A DNA stretch of 64,000 nucleotides from JAFECT01 sp963838235. Its GTDB lineage: Bacteria; Pseudomonadota; Alphaproteobacteria; Caulobacterales; Caulobacteraceae. The notes under the pieces are model-generated. The model did no database searches, was not told the DNA's origin, and worked only from the letters and a program-made list of their open reading frames with translations. The translations under genes were made by a program, and so were the position numbers. Location: NCBI GenBank assembly GCA_963838235.1, contig CAWIQJ010000001.1, forward strand, positions 310,001-374,000. The letters are read 5' to 3'. Positions 53,688-62,996 of this stretch are shown here, piece after piece (position 1 is the stretch's first letter; each line of letters opens with the position of its first letter).

Positions 53688-53960
53688 ATGGATGTATTCT
53701 ACATCGACAAGTCGAACGACCGAAGCCTTTACGCTGTCACGGCCGTTGCTGTCCCGTTTCTGCGCCGCGCCAATGACACCTACTGGCGAATTTCGTGGCC
53801 CGACCAGCTCGCTATGGCGAAGCAGTGACGCCGCGATATCGCATCCAATTTGAAGATCCCTACCGCCAAAGAACTTCACGGGACGAAATTGGTAGGGGGA
53901 CGGGGAAACTACATCGTCGGCAAGCGACTGCTACCTCGTGACAAGGCGGCCGCCACACCC
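53688..53960 (+). pseudogene. DUF3800 remnant
   Basis: MDVFYIDKSNDRSLYAVTAV and AVPFLRRANDTYW match the start of DUF3800, where an YIDES/YIDKS motif gives the catalytic acidic residues. The frame hits TGA at 53826, where Trp is expected (AKQ-stop-RRDI), then stays open through SNLKIPTAKELHGTKLVGGR and GNYIVGKRLLPRDKAAA, again family-like. Beyond about 53960 similarity ends and no further domain parts are seen, so the gene is truncated. DUF3800 proteins often sit in mobile or defence islands. Confidence 0.6.
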
Positions 53961-54151
53961 GGGGCCTTACCGCAGCGCGGTGTGAACGTCCAAGCCAGCC
54001 CGAGGTTAGCCGGCGCTCAGTTCATGACCCCTGACGCCGAGATTCAATCGCAGACAATTCGGTCGCTTGATTTCGATCGACGCCAGCCGCAGACTTGCTG
54101 CGCCACAGGTCTTTGACAATCGAACGGTTGAGCCTTTCAGATCGCAGGCTG

Positions 54152-54220
54152 ACCGTAAGTACGGTGAATTACGGTGGCATCGGCATGCGGGCGGATCGTG
54201 GCGTCACCGTAAATACGGTG
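54152..54220. promoter_or_regulatory. Two palindromic sites downstream of the DUF3800 remnant
   Basis: ACCGTA-AG-TACGGT (54152-54165) and CACCGTA-AA-TACGGTG (54205-54220) are closely related dyads 50 bp apart, with an extra TTACGGT half-site between and a further TTACGG after them. They look like a regulator binding array. No gene on the plus strand starts just downstream; ilvD ends at 54303 on the minus strand. The remainder of 53961-54302 holds no gene I can support. Confidence 0.45.
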
Positions 54221-54302
54221 CGCTTACGGGCGTCGGCGGGAAGGCGACGACGACGGCGGTTCGCCGAAAAGGTCAGCGCGGCGACGCGTCGCTGTCGAAA
54301 TT

Positions 54303-56147
54303 TTACAGGGCCCCTACGTCGCGCACCGCGCCTTTCGAGGCGCTGGTCGCGAGCGCCGCATAGACCTTCAAAGCGGTGGAAACCTTGCGGTCGCGCGTCT
54401 TCGGCTTCCACGCCTTGGCGCCGCGTGCGGTCATGGCCGTGCGGCGTTGCGCGAGCGTCTCGGCGTCGATGGCGAGATGCAGGCGGCGCGCGGGGATGTC
54501 GATCTCGATGCGGTCGCCGTCTTCGACCAGCGCAATCGCTCCGCAGTCCGCCGCCTCGGGCGAGATGTGGCCGATGGACAGGCCCGAGGTGCCGCCGGAG
54601 AAGCGGCCGTCGGTGATCAGGGCGCAGGCCTTTCCCAGGCCCTTCGATTTCAGGTAGCTGGTCGGATAGAGCATCTCCTGCATTCCGGGACCGCCGCGGG
54701 GGCCTTCGTAGCGGATCACCACCACATCGCCTGCGATCACACGTCCGCCCAGGATCGCGGAGACCGCCTCGTCCTGGCTCTCGAACACGCGCGCGGGGCC
54801 CGCGAACACGAGTTCGCTGTCGTCGATGCCCGCGGTCTTCACGATGCAGCCGTCCGGCGTGAGGTTGCCGGTCAGGACCGCGAGGCCGCCGTCGGTGCTG
54901 AACGCATGCGCCGCATCGCGGATAGCGCCGCTGGCGCGGTCGAGGTCGAGCGCCTCGTACCGCTTGGCCTGGCTGAAGGCGACCTGGGTCGCCACGCCGC
55001 CGGGCGCGGCGCGATAGAAGCGCCCGACGTCTTCGCTGTTCGACAGCGCCACGTCCCAGTGGGCCAGCGCGTGCGCCATCGTCGGGCTGTGCACGGTGGG
55101 CAGGTCCGCGTGCAGCAAACCCGCGCGATGGAGTTCGCCCAGGATCGCCATCACCCCGCCGGCGCGGTGCACGTCTTCCAGGTGCACGTCGGCCTTGGCC
55201 GGAGCGACCTTGCACAACACCGGAACCCGGCGCGACAGCCGGTCGATGTCGGCCATGGTGAAGTCGACGCCGCCTTCGTGCGCGGCGGCGAGCAAGTGCA
55301 GCACCGTATTCGTGGATCCGCCCATGGCGATGTCGAGGGTCATGGCGTTTTCGAAGGCTTCGAAGCACGCGATCGCGCGCGGCAGGGCGCGCGCGTCGTC
55401 GTTGTCGTACCAGCGGCGCGCCAGGTCGACGATCAAATGGCCCGCCTCGACGAACAGGCGCTCGCGGTCCGCGTGGGTGGCCAGCACCGAGCCGTTGCCG
55501 GGCAGGGCGAGGCCCAGCGCCTCGGTCAAACAGTTCATCGAGTTGGCGGTGAACATACCCGAGCACGAGCCGCAGGTGGGGCAGGCGGCGCGTTCGAGGA
55601 CGGCGACCTCGGCGTCGCTGACCCGATCGTCGGCCGCGGCGATCATGGCGTCGACCAGGTCGATCGCAACGGCTTTGTCCTTGATCTGCGCCCGGCCGGC
55701 CTCCATCGGACCGCCGGACACGAACACCACCGGAATGTTCAGCCGCAGCGCCGCCATCAGCATGCCAGGCGTGATCTTGTCGCAGTTGGAGATGCAGACC
55801 AGCGCGTCGGCGCAGTGGGCGTTAGCCATGAACTCGACGCTGTCGGCGATCAGCTCGCGCGAGGGCAGGCTGTAGAGCATGCCGTCGTGGCCCATGGCGA
55901 TGCCGTCGTCGACGGCGATGGTGTTGAACTCCTTGGCCACGCCGCCGGCCCGCTCGATCTCGCGCGCCACCAGCTGGCCGAGGTCCTTCAGGTGCACGTG
56001 ACCGGGCACGAACTGGGTGAAGGAGTTGGCCACCGCCACGATCGGCTTGCCGAAGTCGGAGTCCTTCATGCCGGTGGCGCGCCACAGCCCGCGCGCGCCC
56101 GCCATGTTGCGGCCGTGGGTGGTGGTGCGGGATCGAAGCTGCGGCAT
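54303..56147 (-). CDS. ilvD: Dihydroxy-acid dehydratase
   Basis: IlvD dehydrates 2,3-dihydroxy-isovalerate and 3-methylvalerate analogues in valine, isoleucine and leucine synthesis, with a labile Fe-S cluster. The 614-residue chain includes MPQLRSRTTTHGRNMAGARG, NCDKITPGMLMAALRLNIP (first cluster Cys region), ACPTCGSCSGMFTANSMNCL (cluster cysteines), AMGGSTNTVLHLLA, and ITDGRFSGGTSGLSIGHISP. GGAG stands 8 nt before the ATG at 56147. No frame break was found here. It follows leuA and the pair are transcribed together. Confidence 0.96.
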   Translation of the reverse strand: MPQLRSRTTTHGRNMAGARGLWRATGMKDSDFGKPIVAVANSFTQFVPGHVHLKDLGQLVAREIERAGGVAKEFNTIAVDDGIAMGHDGMLYSLPSRELIADSVEFMANAHCADALVCISNCDKITPGMLMAALRLNIPVVFVSGGPMEAGRAQIKDKAVAIDLVDAMIAAADDRVSDAEVAVLERAACPTCGSCSGMFTANSMNCLTEALGLALPGNGSVLATHADRERLFVEAGHLIVDLARRWYDNDDARALPRAIACFEAFENAMTLDIAMGGSTNTVLHLLAAAHEGGVDFTMADIDRLSRRVPVLCKVAPAKADVHLEDVHRAGGVMAILGELHRAGLLHADLPTVHSPTMAHALAHWDVALSNSEDVGRFYRAAPGGVATQVAFSQAKRYEALDLDRASGAIRDAAHAFSTDGGLAVLTGNLTPDGCIVKTAGIDDSELVFAGPARVFESQDEAVSAILGGRVIAGDVVVIRYEGPRGGPGMQEMLYPTSYLKSKGLGKACALITDGRFSGGTSGLSIGHISPEAADCGAIALVEDGDRIEIDIPARRLHLAIDAETLAQRRTAMTARGAKAWKPKTRDRKVSTALKVYAALATSASKGAVRDVGAL

Positions 56148-56158
56148 GGGTTCTCCGT

Positions 56159-57741
56159 TTAGCCGGTGGCTTGAAGCGGCGCCTCGCGGCGCCGGCGGGC
56201 GGCAAGCTTGTTCGAGCGCGTGAACATAGGCGCGCACGGCGGCGACCACGGTGTCGGTGTCCGCGCCCTGGCCGTCCACGAAAACCCCATCGGCGTCGAG
56301 GCGCACGCTCGCCCGCGCCTGGGCGTCGCAGCCCTCAGTCACCGCCTGGACGTTGAAGTGCGACAGGCGCGCTTCGTGCGGGACGATGGCGCGCACGCCA
56401 TTGAACGCCGCATCCACCGCGCCGTCCCCGGTCGCTTCGGCGCGGAAGAGATCGCCCTCGATCTCGAGCTCGACGGTCGCCTTGGGCTCGGCGTGGCTGC
56501 TCGCGCGGGCCTCGAGCGAGACGAAGCGCACCCCCTCCTGCCGCCGCGCCACGGTCTCGTCGACCAGCGCCAGGATGTCGTCCTCGTAGACCACCTTCTT
56601 GCGGTCGGCGACGGTCTTGAAGGCGGCGAAGGCGGCGTTGACCGCCGTGTCGTCCAGGTCGTCGAAGCCCAGCGCTTTCAGCTTCTCACGGAAGGCGGCG
56701 CGGCCGGAAGTGTTGCCCAGCACCAGGTTCGACTTGGTCCAGCCCACGCTCTCGGGCGTCATGATCTCATAGGTGCCGGCGTGCTTCAGCATGCCGTCCT
56801 GGTGGATGCCGCTTTCGTGGGCGAAGGCGTTGCGGCCGACGATCGCCTTGTTCGGCTGCACGTCGAAGCCGGTGACAGCGGCGAGCAGGCGCGCGGTCTT
56901 CAGGATGCGCGTGGTCTCGATCCCGGTGGTGAACGGATAGGCGTCGCGGCGCGTGCGCATGGCCATCACGGCCTCTTCGAGCGACGCATTGCCGGCCCGC
57001 TCGCCGATGCCGCTCACCGTGCACTCGATCTGCCGCGCGCCGGCGTCGACGGCCGCGAGCGCGTTGGCGACCGCCAGGCCCAGGTCGTTGTGGTTGTGGG
57101 TCGAGAGGATCACGGTGTCCGCGCCGGGCGCCCGCGAGCGGACGTCCTCGAACATGCGCCGAATGTCCCCTGGCGTGGCGTAGCCCACCGTGTCGGGCAG
57201 GTTGATGGTGGTCGGCGCCCGCCGCAATCGCCGCTTCTACGGCGCGGCAGAGGAAGTCGGGTCGGTGCGGGTGGCGTCCTCGGCCGACCACTCCACGTCT
57301 TCGCAGCGGTTGCGGGCGAAGGCGACCGAGCGTGTGATCGCCTCGATCACCGCATCGGCTTCCATGCGCAGCTTGTGCTGCCGGTGCAGAGGGCTGGTGG
57401 AGATGAAGGTGTGGATGCGCTTGCGTTCCGCCGGCGCCAGGGCCTCGGCGCAGGCGGCGATGTCCGCCTCCGCGGCGCGCGCGAGGCCGCAGATCACCGG
57501 ACCCTTCACCGTCTCCGCGATACGGCGGACGGATTCGAAGTCGTCCGGCGAGGCGACGGGAAACCCGCGACTCGATCACGTCGACGCCGAGCTGGGACAG
57601 TGCTTCCGCCATGCGCAGCTTCTCCGACGCATTCATGGAGAAGCCCGGCGACTGCTCGCCGTCGCGCAGGGTGGTGTCGAAGATGAAGACGCGGTCGTCG
57701 GCTACGGGCCCAAAGGAAGGGTGATTGAACATGTTGGTCAT
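56159..57741 (-). CDS. leuA: 2-isopropylmalate synthase (multiple frameshifts)
   Basis: LeuA joins acetyl-CoA to 2-ketoisovalerate, first step of leucine synthesis. Across frames: FIFDTTLRDGEQSPGFSMN (catalytic Asp/Arg), VICGLARAAEADIAACAEAL, INLPDTVGYATPGDIRRMFE, STHNHNDLGLAVANALAAVD (His-x-His metal ligands) and QIECTVSGIGERAGNASLEE, then the C-terminal leucine-sensing domain. Frame changes are near 57570 and 57230, and one near 56190 hides the stop: the long frame runs on into ilvD, while another frame ends LQATG at TAA 56159, 11 bp before the ilvD start. I take 56159 as the true end. The annotation as LeuA rather than citramalate synthase rests on the full C-terminal domain and neighbours. 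Confidence 0.87.
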
Positions 57742-57832
57742 CCGAAGTTGAGGGTTTTCGACAGGCGTTCAGGGCCCGCAGCACGAGGCTCAGGCGCGCC
57801 TAAGTCGAAGACGCCGCAACGTCGCGGATGGG

Positions 57833-58865
57833 TTAGTTCTGCGCACGGTCCACCAGCTTGTTCTTGGCGATCCACGGCATCATGCCGCGCAGGTTGGCGC
57901 CCGCTGCTTCAATGGGGTGCGCCTCGGCGCGTTCGCGCAGCGCCATGAACTCGGGCGGGCCGTTCTTGCCGCGCTTGCGGCTCTCGTTCATCCAGTTGCG
58001 GGTGAAGGTGCCCGTCCTGGATCTCCGTGAGCACGCGCTTCATCTCGGCCTTGGTGTCGGCGGTAACGATGCGCGGGCCCGAAACGTACTCGCCGTACTC
58101 CGCGGTGTTGGAGATCGAGTAGTTCATGTTGGCGATGCCGCCCTCGTAGATCAGGTCCACGATCAGCTTCATCTCGTGCAGGCACTCGAAATAGGCCATC
58201 TCCGGAGAATAGCCGGCCTCGGTCAGGGTTTCGAACCCGGCGCGGATCAGCTCGACCACGCCGCCGCACAGGACCGCCTGCTCGCCGAACAGGTCGGTCT
58301 CGCATTCCTCGCGGAAATTGGTCTCGATGATGCCCGAGCGGCCGCCGCCCACCGCCGAGGCATAGGCCAGCGCGGTTTGGAGCGCATGACCCGACGGGTT
58401 CTGTTGCACGGCCACCAGGCACGGCACGCCGCCGCCCTTCTGGTATTCGCCGCGCACCGTGTGGCCCGGGCCCTTGGGCGCCACCATCGACACGTCGAGC
58501 GTCGCCTTCGGCTTGATCAGGTCGAAATGGATGTTGAGCCCGTGGGCGAACATCGAGGCCGGCGCCGCGCGGATGTTGGGCGCGATGTCCTGGTCGTAGA
58601 TGTCGCGATTGCAACTCGTCGGGACAGAGGATCATCACCACGTCGGCCCAGGCGGCCGCTTCCGCGGGCGTGGTCACCGTCAGCCCGTCCGCCAGCGCCT
58701 TGGCGCGCGAGGTCGAGCCTTCGCGCAGGCCTACCGTCACGCGCTCCACACCGGAGTCGCGCAGGTTCAGCGCGTGCGCGCGCCCCTGGCTGCCGTAGCC
58801 GATCACCGCGACCTTCTTGGGAGGATCAGGCTGAGGTCGGCGTCGCGGTCGTAATAGACTTTCAT
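57833..58865 (-). CDS. ilvC: Ketol-acid reductoisomerase (multiple frameshifts)
   Basis: IlvC carries out the second step of valine and isoleucine synthesis using NADPH and Mg. Across frames: MKVYYDRDADLSLI, KKVAVIGYGSQGRAHALNLR, VTVGLREGSTSRAKA (phosphate-binding Arg/Ser), DVVMILCPDELQ, IHFDLIKPKATLDVSMVAPK, GPGHTVRGEYQKGGGVPC, NFREECETDLFGEQAVLCGG (catalytic Glu/Asp) and AYFECLHEMKLIVDLIYEGG. Frame changes occur near 58825, 58615 and 58015; each lies inside a conserved block. The ATG overlaps the ilvN stop as ATGA. Corrected length is about 343 residues. Confidence 0.92.
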
Positions 58866-59445
58866 GGGAGTTCCTCGGGGTGGGTCGTTGGCGTGCGCTC
58901 GGCGCCGCGAAGGATGGAAAGCACGCCGGTGCGGGAGACCTCGACCAGGCCCAGGGGCCGCATCAGCTGCTCGAGGAATCGATCTTGTCCGGCGCGCCGG
59001 TCAGTTCGAACACGAAGCTTTCGTGGGTGATGTCGATCACCCGCGCGCGGAAGATTTCCGAGACACGCAGCGCCTCGACCCGCTTGGCGCCCTTGCCGCG
59101 CACCTTGATCAGGGCGAGCTCGCGCTCGGTCGAATTGGGATCGCCGCCGACGTCGGTGACCAGGCGCACGCAGACCAGCTTTTCCAGCTGGGCCGGGATC
59201 TGATCGAGCGTGTGCGGCATGCCGCGGGTGACCACGGTGATGCGCGAGGTGTGCTCGGCGTGGTCGGTCTCGGCCACGGTCAGGCTCTCGATGTTGTAGC
59301 CGCGCGCGGAGAACACGCCCACCACGCGGTGCAGCACGCCGGGTTCGTTGTCGACCATCACCGCGAAGGTCGCGCGGCGCGGCGTCTCGGCGGCGTGGCC
59401 CATGAAATAGGCCGATCCGGACTGGGGGGCGGGCAGGGTGCGCAT
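58862..59445 (-). CDS. ilvN: Acetolactate synthase small (regulatory) subunit (one frameshift)
   Basis: IlvN gives valine feedback control to IlvB. The ACT domain reads FAVMVDNEPGVLHRVVGVFS, ARGYNIESLTVAETDHAEHT and SRITVVTRGMPHTLDQIPAQ, followed by the second domain KVRGKGAKRVEALRVSEIFR and ARVIDITHESFVFELTGAPD. A frame change near 58977 leads into FLEQLMRPLGLVEVSRTGVL and ends at 58862, where the stop overlaps the ilvC ATG. The ATG at 59445 overlaps the ilvB stop (TGATG). Corrected length is about 194 residues. Confidence 0.93.
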
Positions 59446-61263
59446 CAGACCAGCCTTCGGCCCGCGTCGTCGACGGCGCCCGCGAAGTCCACCACCGTGT
59501 CGTCCTGGGGGGCCAGCATCATCTCGTTGTGCGCCTTGCCCGAGGGGATCATCGGGAAGCAGTTCTCGGTCTTCGACACGCGGCAATCGACGACCACCGG
59601 GCCGGGCGTGTCGATCATCGCCTGGATCGTGGCGTCGAGTTTCGCGGGATCGTCGACCCGAAAGCCTGTCGCGCCATAGGCTTCCGCCAGCTTCACGAAG
59701 TCGGGCAGGGAGGCGGAATAGGAATGGCTGTAGCGCCCGCCGTGCAACAGCTCCTGCCACTGCCGCACCATGCCCATCCACTCGTTGTTGAGGATGAAGA
59801 TCTTCACCGGCGCCGTGCTGGACCGCGGTGGACAGCTCCTGGATGGTCATCTGGATCGAGGCTTCGCCCGCGATATCGATCACCAGCGCATCCGGGTGGG
59901 CGATCTGCACTCCGACCGCGGCCGGCAGGCCGTAGCCCATGGTGCCGAGACCGCCGGAGGTCATCCAGCGGTTCGGCGCGTCGAAATGGAAGAACTGCGC
60001 CGCCCACATCTGGTGCTGGCCGACCTCGGTGGTGACGTAGACGTCGCGCTCGCGGGTCAGGGCATAGAGCCGCTCGATCGCCTGCTGCGGCTTGATCACT
60101 TCATCCGACGTCCGATAGGCGAAGCCGTCCCGCGCGCGCCAGCGCTCGATCTGCCCGCGCCAGGGCGCCAGTTGCGCGTCGCGATCGCCGGCCGGCGCCA
60201 GCGCGTCCCAGGCCTCGATCATCTGCCCCAGCACCTCGCCCGCGTCGCCGACCAGTCCCACGTCGGCGCGCACGACCTTGCCGATGGAGGAGGGGTCGAC
60301 GTCGATGTGAATGCGCTTGGAGCCGGGCGAGAAGGCGTCGGGCCGGCCGGTCACCCGGTCGTCGAAGCGTGCGCCCACCGCCACCATGACGTCGCAGCCG
60401 TGCATGGCGTGGTTGGCCTGGTAGGAGCCGTGCATGCCGCACATGCCGAGCCACTGCGGATCGCTCGCCGGAAACGCGCCCAGCGCCATCAGGGTCGAGG
60501 TCACCGGCGCGCCGCAACGTTCGGCGAAGGCGCGCAGACGTTCGCTTGCCTCAGGCCCGGAGTTGATTACCCCGCCGCCGACGTAGAGCAGCGGACGCTG
60601 CGCCTTGGCGATCATCTCCACCGCGTGCGCCACCTGGGCGCCGTTGGCGCGGCGCTGGGGGCGATAGCGCCGTTCGAACTCGGCCTTCGCCGGCTTGTGG
60701 TAGGCCGCGGAGGCGAACTGCACGTCCTTGGGCACGTCCACCAGCACCGGGCCGGGCCGGCCGGAGGTGGCGATGTGGAAGGCCTCGTGCAGGGCGCGGG
60801 CGAGCTGGTCGGGGCGGCTGACCAGGATGTTGTGCTTGGTGCACGAGCGGGTGATCCCCACCGTGTCGCACTCCTGGAAGGCGTCCGAGCCGATCAGGTG
60901 GGTGGGCACCTGGCCCGAGATCACCACCATCGGGATCGAGTCCATCAGAGCGTCGGCGATGCCGGTCACCGCATTGGTCGCCCCGGGTCCCGAGGTCACC
61001 AGCACCACGCCGGGCCTCCCGGTCGAGCGCGCATAGCCCTCGGCCGCGTGGGTCGCGCCCTGTTCGTGGCGCACCAGCACGTGGCGCAGGCGCGGTTCGG
61101 CGTGCAGCGCGTCGTAGATCGGCAGCACCGCCCCGCCCGGATAGCCGAACAGCACCTCGACGCCCTGATCGATCAGCGCGCGCACCACAATTTCGGCGCC
61201 CGACAGCATCTCGGCGTCGGCTAAGGGGGCGGGCGGTTCGCGAAGGGCCTGGTGGAGGGACAT
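59445..61263 (-). CDS. ilvB: Acetolactate synthase large subunit (one frameshift)
   Basis: IlvB condenses pyruvate with pyruvate or 2-ketobutyrate using ThDP and FAD. The chain shows VEVLFGYPGGAVLPIYDAL with the catalytic Glu in VRHEQGATHAAEGYARSTGR, SGPGATNAVTGIADALMDSI, SGQVPTHLIGSDAFQE, the FAD domain, and the ThDP segment VIDIAGEASIQMTIQELSTA. A frame change near 59815 separates it from VKIFILNNEWMGMVRQWQEL. The Glu in GEAS is usual for alphaproteobacterial IlvB. First gene of ilvB-ilvN-ilvC; preceded by a leader peptide and terminator. Confidence 0.95.
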
Positions 61264-61300
61264 GCGATCGGCTCGGTTTTCAGGGCTTGGATTTCAGGCA

Positions 61301-61362
61301 AAGAAAAAGGGCCCCGAAGGACCCTGATTGCGCGCGACCGTTCGTGTGATCCGATGGATCAC
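61301..61362 (-). terminator. Attenuator upstream of ilvB
   Basis: On the minus strand, downstream of the leader peptide, come a dyad GTGATCCatcGGATCAC (61346-61362, overlapping the leader stop) and then the terminator AGGGTCC-ttcg-GGGCCCT (61308-61325) followed by TTTTTCTT. The order leader peptide, first hairpin, terminator, gene start is that of a translation-coupled attenuator. Confidence 0.8.
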
Positions 61363-61400
61363 CCGCTGGCGGCCGCGCTTCGAATAAGTACCTGACGCAC
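61359..61400 (-). CDS. Leader peptide of the ilvBNC operon
   Basis: GTG to TGA encodes 13 residues, MRQVLIRSAAASG. The codons GTA-CTT-ATT (Val-Leu-Ile) are consecutive and rare for a genome of this GC content, so the ribosome should stall when any branched-chain aminoacyl-tRNA is scarce. GGGAG stands 8 nt upstream. The stop is inside a hairpin and the intrinsic terminator is 34 nt further on. I infer attenuation control of ilvB; a weak -35-like TTGACG lies at 61450-61455. Confidence 0.8.
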   Translation of the reverse strand: MRQVLIRSAAASG

Positions 61401-61731
61401 GCGAGGTGCTCCCGATTGCTGGTCAAAAGCTGTCACCGGATTTCGCAACCGTCAACCGGGGCGCCGCCGTGAGCGGTGTTGCGGGCGCCGGAGGCGGACG
61501 AATTCGGTCGCGCCGGATCGGCATGACGCCGGTCTCCGCAATCCCGCAGCGCAAAAGGGATTTTGCGCGCCGCACAAAGCGCCGGATCGATCCACCTGAA
61601 CGACGCTCAGGTGCGGTCAAAAATTTTTTCTCAGGGCCGATTTAGGAAAAATTGTGAAAGAAATTTCCACCGACCCCCTTTTCGGATCGCTGCGGCTCTG
61701 GTCTTATGGAGGCTGAGGAGCCAGATCGCCC

Positions 61732-61890
61732 GTGACCCTGCGCCTGACCGGAACGACCAAATTCGCCGCCGAGCCCTTGGCTTCGGCGCGCGCAATCGTG
61801 GTCGCCCGAGCTCCGATCGCGCCGAAAGGCGCGCCGCTTTTCGTAACCCTTATTAGCCCCCTCAGTGGAGCGGAGCGACCCGGCGCCTAA
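61732..61890 (+). CDS. Candidate leader peptide of the ilvE-leuC operon
   Basis: An open frame of 52 residues from GTG. The last third reads GAPLFVTLISPLSGAERPGA, in which Leu, Val, Leu, Ile occur as CTT, GTA, CTT, ATT, rare codons here, followed by CTC. A terminator with T6 lies 27 bp after the stop and ilvE starts 85 bp beyond it. The true start may be a later GTG (61798). Detection of the frame is direct; the control mechanism is inferred. Confidence 0.6.
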   Translation: MTLRLTGTTKFAAEPLASARAIVVARAPIAPKGAPLFVTLISPLSGAERPGA

Positions 61891-61916
61891 CAAAGCACGG
61901 ATCGCAGGTCACGGAC

Positions 61917-61945
61917 CCCCGCTCCCACCAGGAGCGGGGTTTTTT
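61917..61945 (+). terminator. Attenuator upstream of ilvE
   Basis: CCCCGCTCC - cacca - GGAGCGGGG followed by TTTTTT, a strong intrinsic terminator. No plus-strand gene other than the candidate leader ends before it and ilvE follows 85 bp later, so it terminates the ilvE leader. Earlier parts of 61401-61731 contain divergent promoters I cannot place with confidence. Confidence 0.85.
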
Positions 61946-62030
61946 GTGTTTGCGGTCCGCCAGGAGACAACTGGATGGAACACGCGACGTCACACCCCAT
62001 CGGCCGGGCGGTCTTCAAGCGGAGGCTACG

Positions 62031-62996
62031 ATGAAACCGCTCGCCTCGCATATCTGGCTGAACGGCGAGATCACGCCCTGGGCCGACGCCAAGGTCCATG
62101 TGATGAGCCACGCGCTGCACTACGGCACCTCGGTGTTCGAGGGCGTGCGCGTCTACGACACGCCGCACGGGCCGTGCGGCTTTCGGCTCACCGACCACAT
62201 CCGGCGGCTGGTCGGATTCGGCGCGCATCTACGGTTTCGAGCCGCCGTTCACGACCGGTGAGATCGTCGAGGCGTGCAAGGCGGTGGTGCGCGCCAACGG
62301 TCTTGACCAACGCCTATCTGCGCCCGATCGCCTTCCTCGGCGAATGCGGCATGAGCATCGTGCCCGCCGACGAAAACATGCACATGGACGTCGCGATCGC
62401 GGCATTTCCGTGGGGCGCCTACCTCGGCGACGAGGGACTGGAACTCGGCGTCGACGTCTGCGTGTCCAGCTGGGCGCGCTCGGCGCCCAACACCGTGCCC
62501 ATGGGCGCCAAGGCCGGCGGCAACTACCTCTCGAGCTATCTGATCGGCCGCGAGGCCGAGCGCCGCGGCTACGTCGAAGGCATCGGCGCTGGGCACGGAC
62601 GGACGCCTGTCCGAAGGCGCTGGCGAGAATCTGTTCCTGGTCAAGGACGGGCGGCTGCTCACGCCGCCGGCGGCGTCGTCGATCCTGGTCGGCATCACGC
62701 GGGATACGGTGCTGACGCCTGGCGCAGCGACGAAGGCGTCGAGGTGGTCGAGCAGGTCTTGCCGCGCGAGGCGCTCTACCTCGCCGACGAGATCTTCCTG
62801 ACCGGAACGGCGGCGGAGATCACGCCGATCCGTTCGGTTGACGATATCTCGACGCGTGCGCGGGTCCGGGCGCCGGTGACGCGGCGGCTGCTGAAGGCAT
62901 TCCACGGCCTGTTCGACGGCTCGACCGCGGACAACATACGGTTGGCTGGAGCCGGTCGCCGAACCTGTAGCGGAGCGGGCCCGTGCGGCCGAATAG
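62031..62996 (+). CDS. ilvE: Branched-chain amino acid aminotransferase (multiple frameshifts)
   Basis: IlvE transaminates valine, leucine and isoleucine with 2-oxoglutarate using PLP. Across frames: SHIWLNGEITPWADAKVHVM, SHALHYGTSVFEGVRVYDT, TNAYLRPIAFLGECGMSIVP, APNTVPMGAKAGGNYLSSYL (catalytic Lys in MGAKAGGNY), EGAGENLFLVKDGRLLTPP, DEIFLTGTAAEITPIRSVD and a final GWLEPVAEPVAERARAAE. Frame changes lie near 62217, 62300, 62590, 62715 and 62850-62950; most fit single extra bases. GGAGG stands 6 nt before the ATG at 62031. It is followed by leuC, which overlaps its end. Confidence 0.88.

Noticed and set aside
59870..59920. Unusual Glu in the IlvB ThDP motif (GEAS rather than GDAS/GDGS)
   Set aside because: Glu at this place is common in alphaproteobacterial IlvB, so it is lineage-typical and not a defect.
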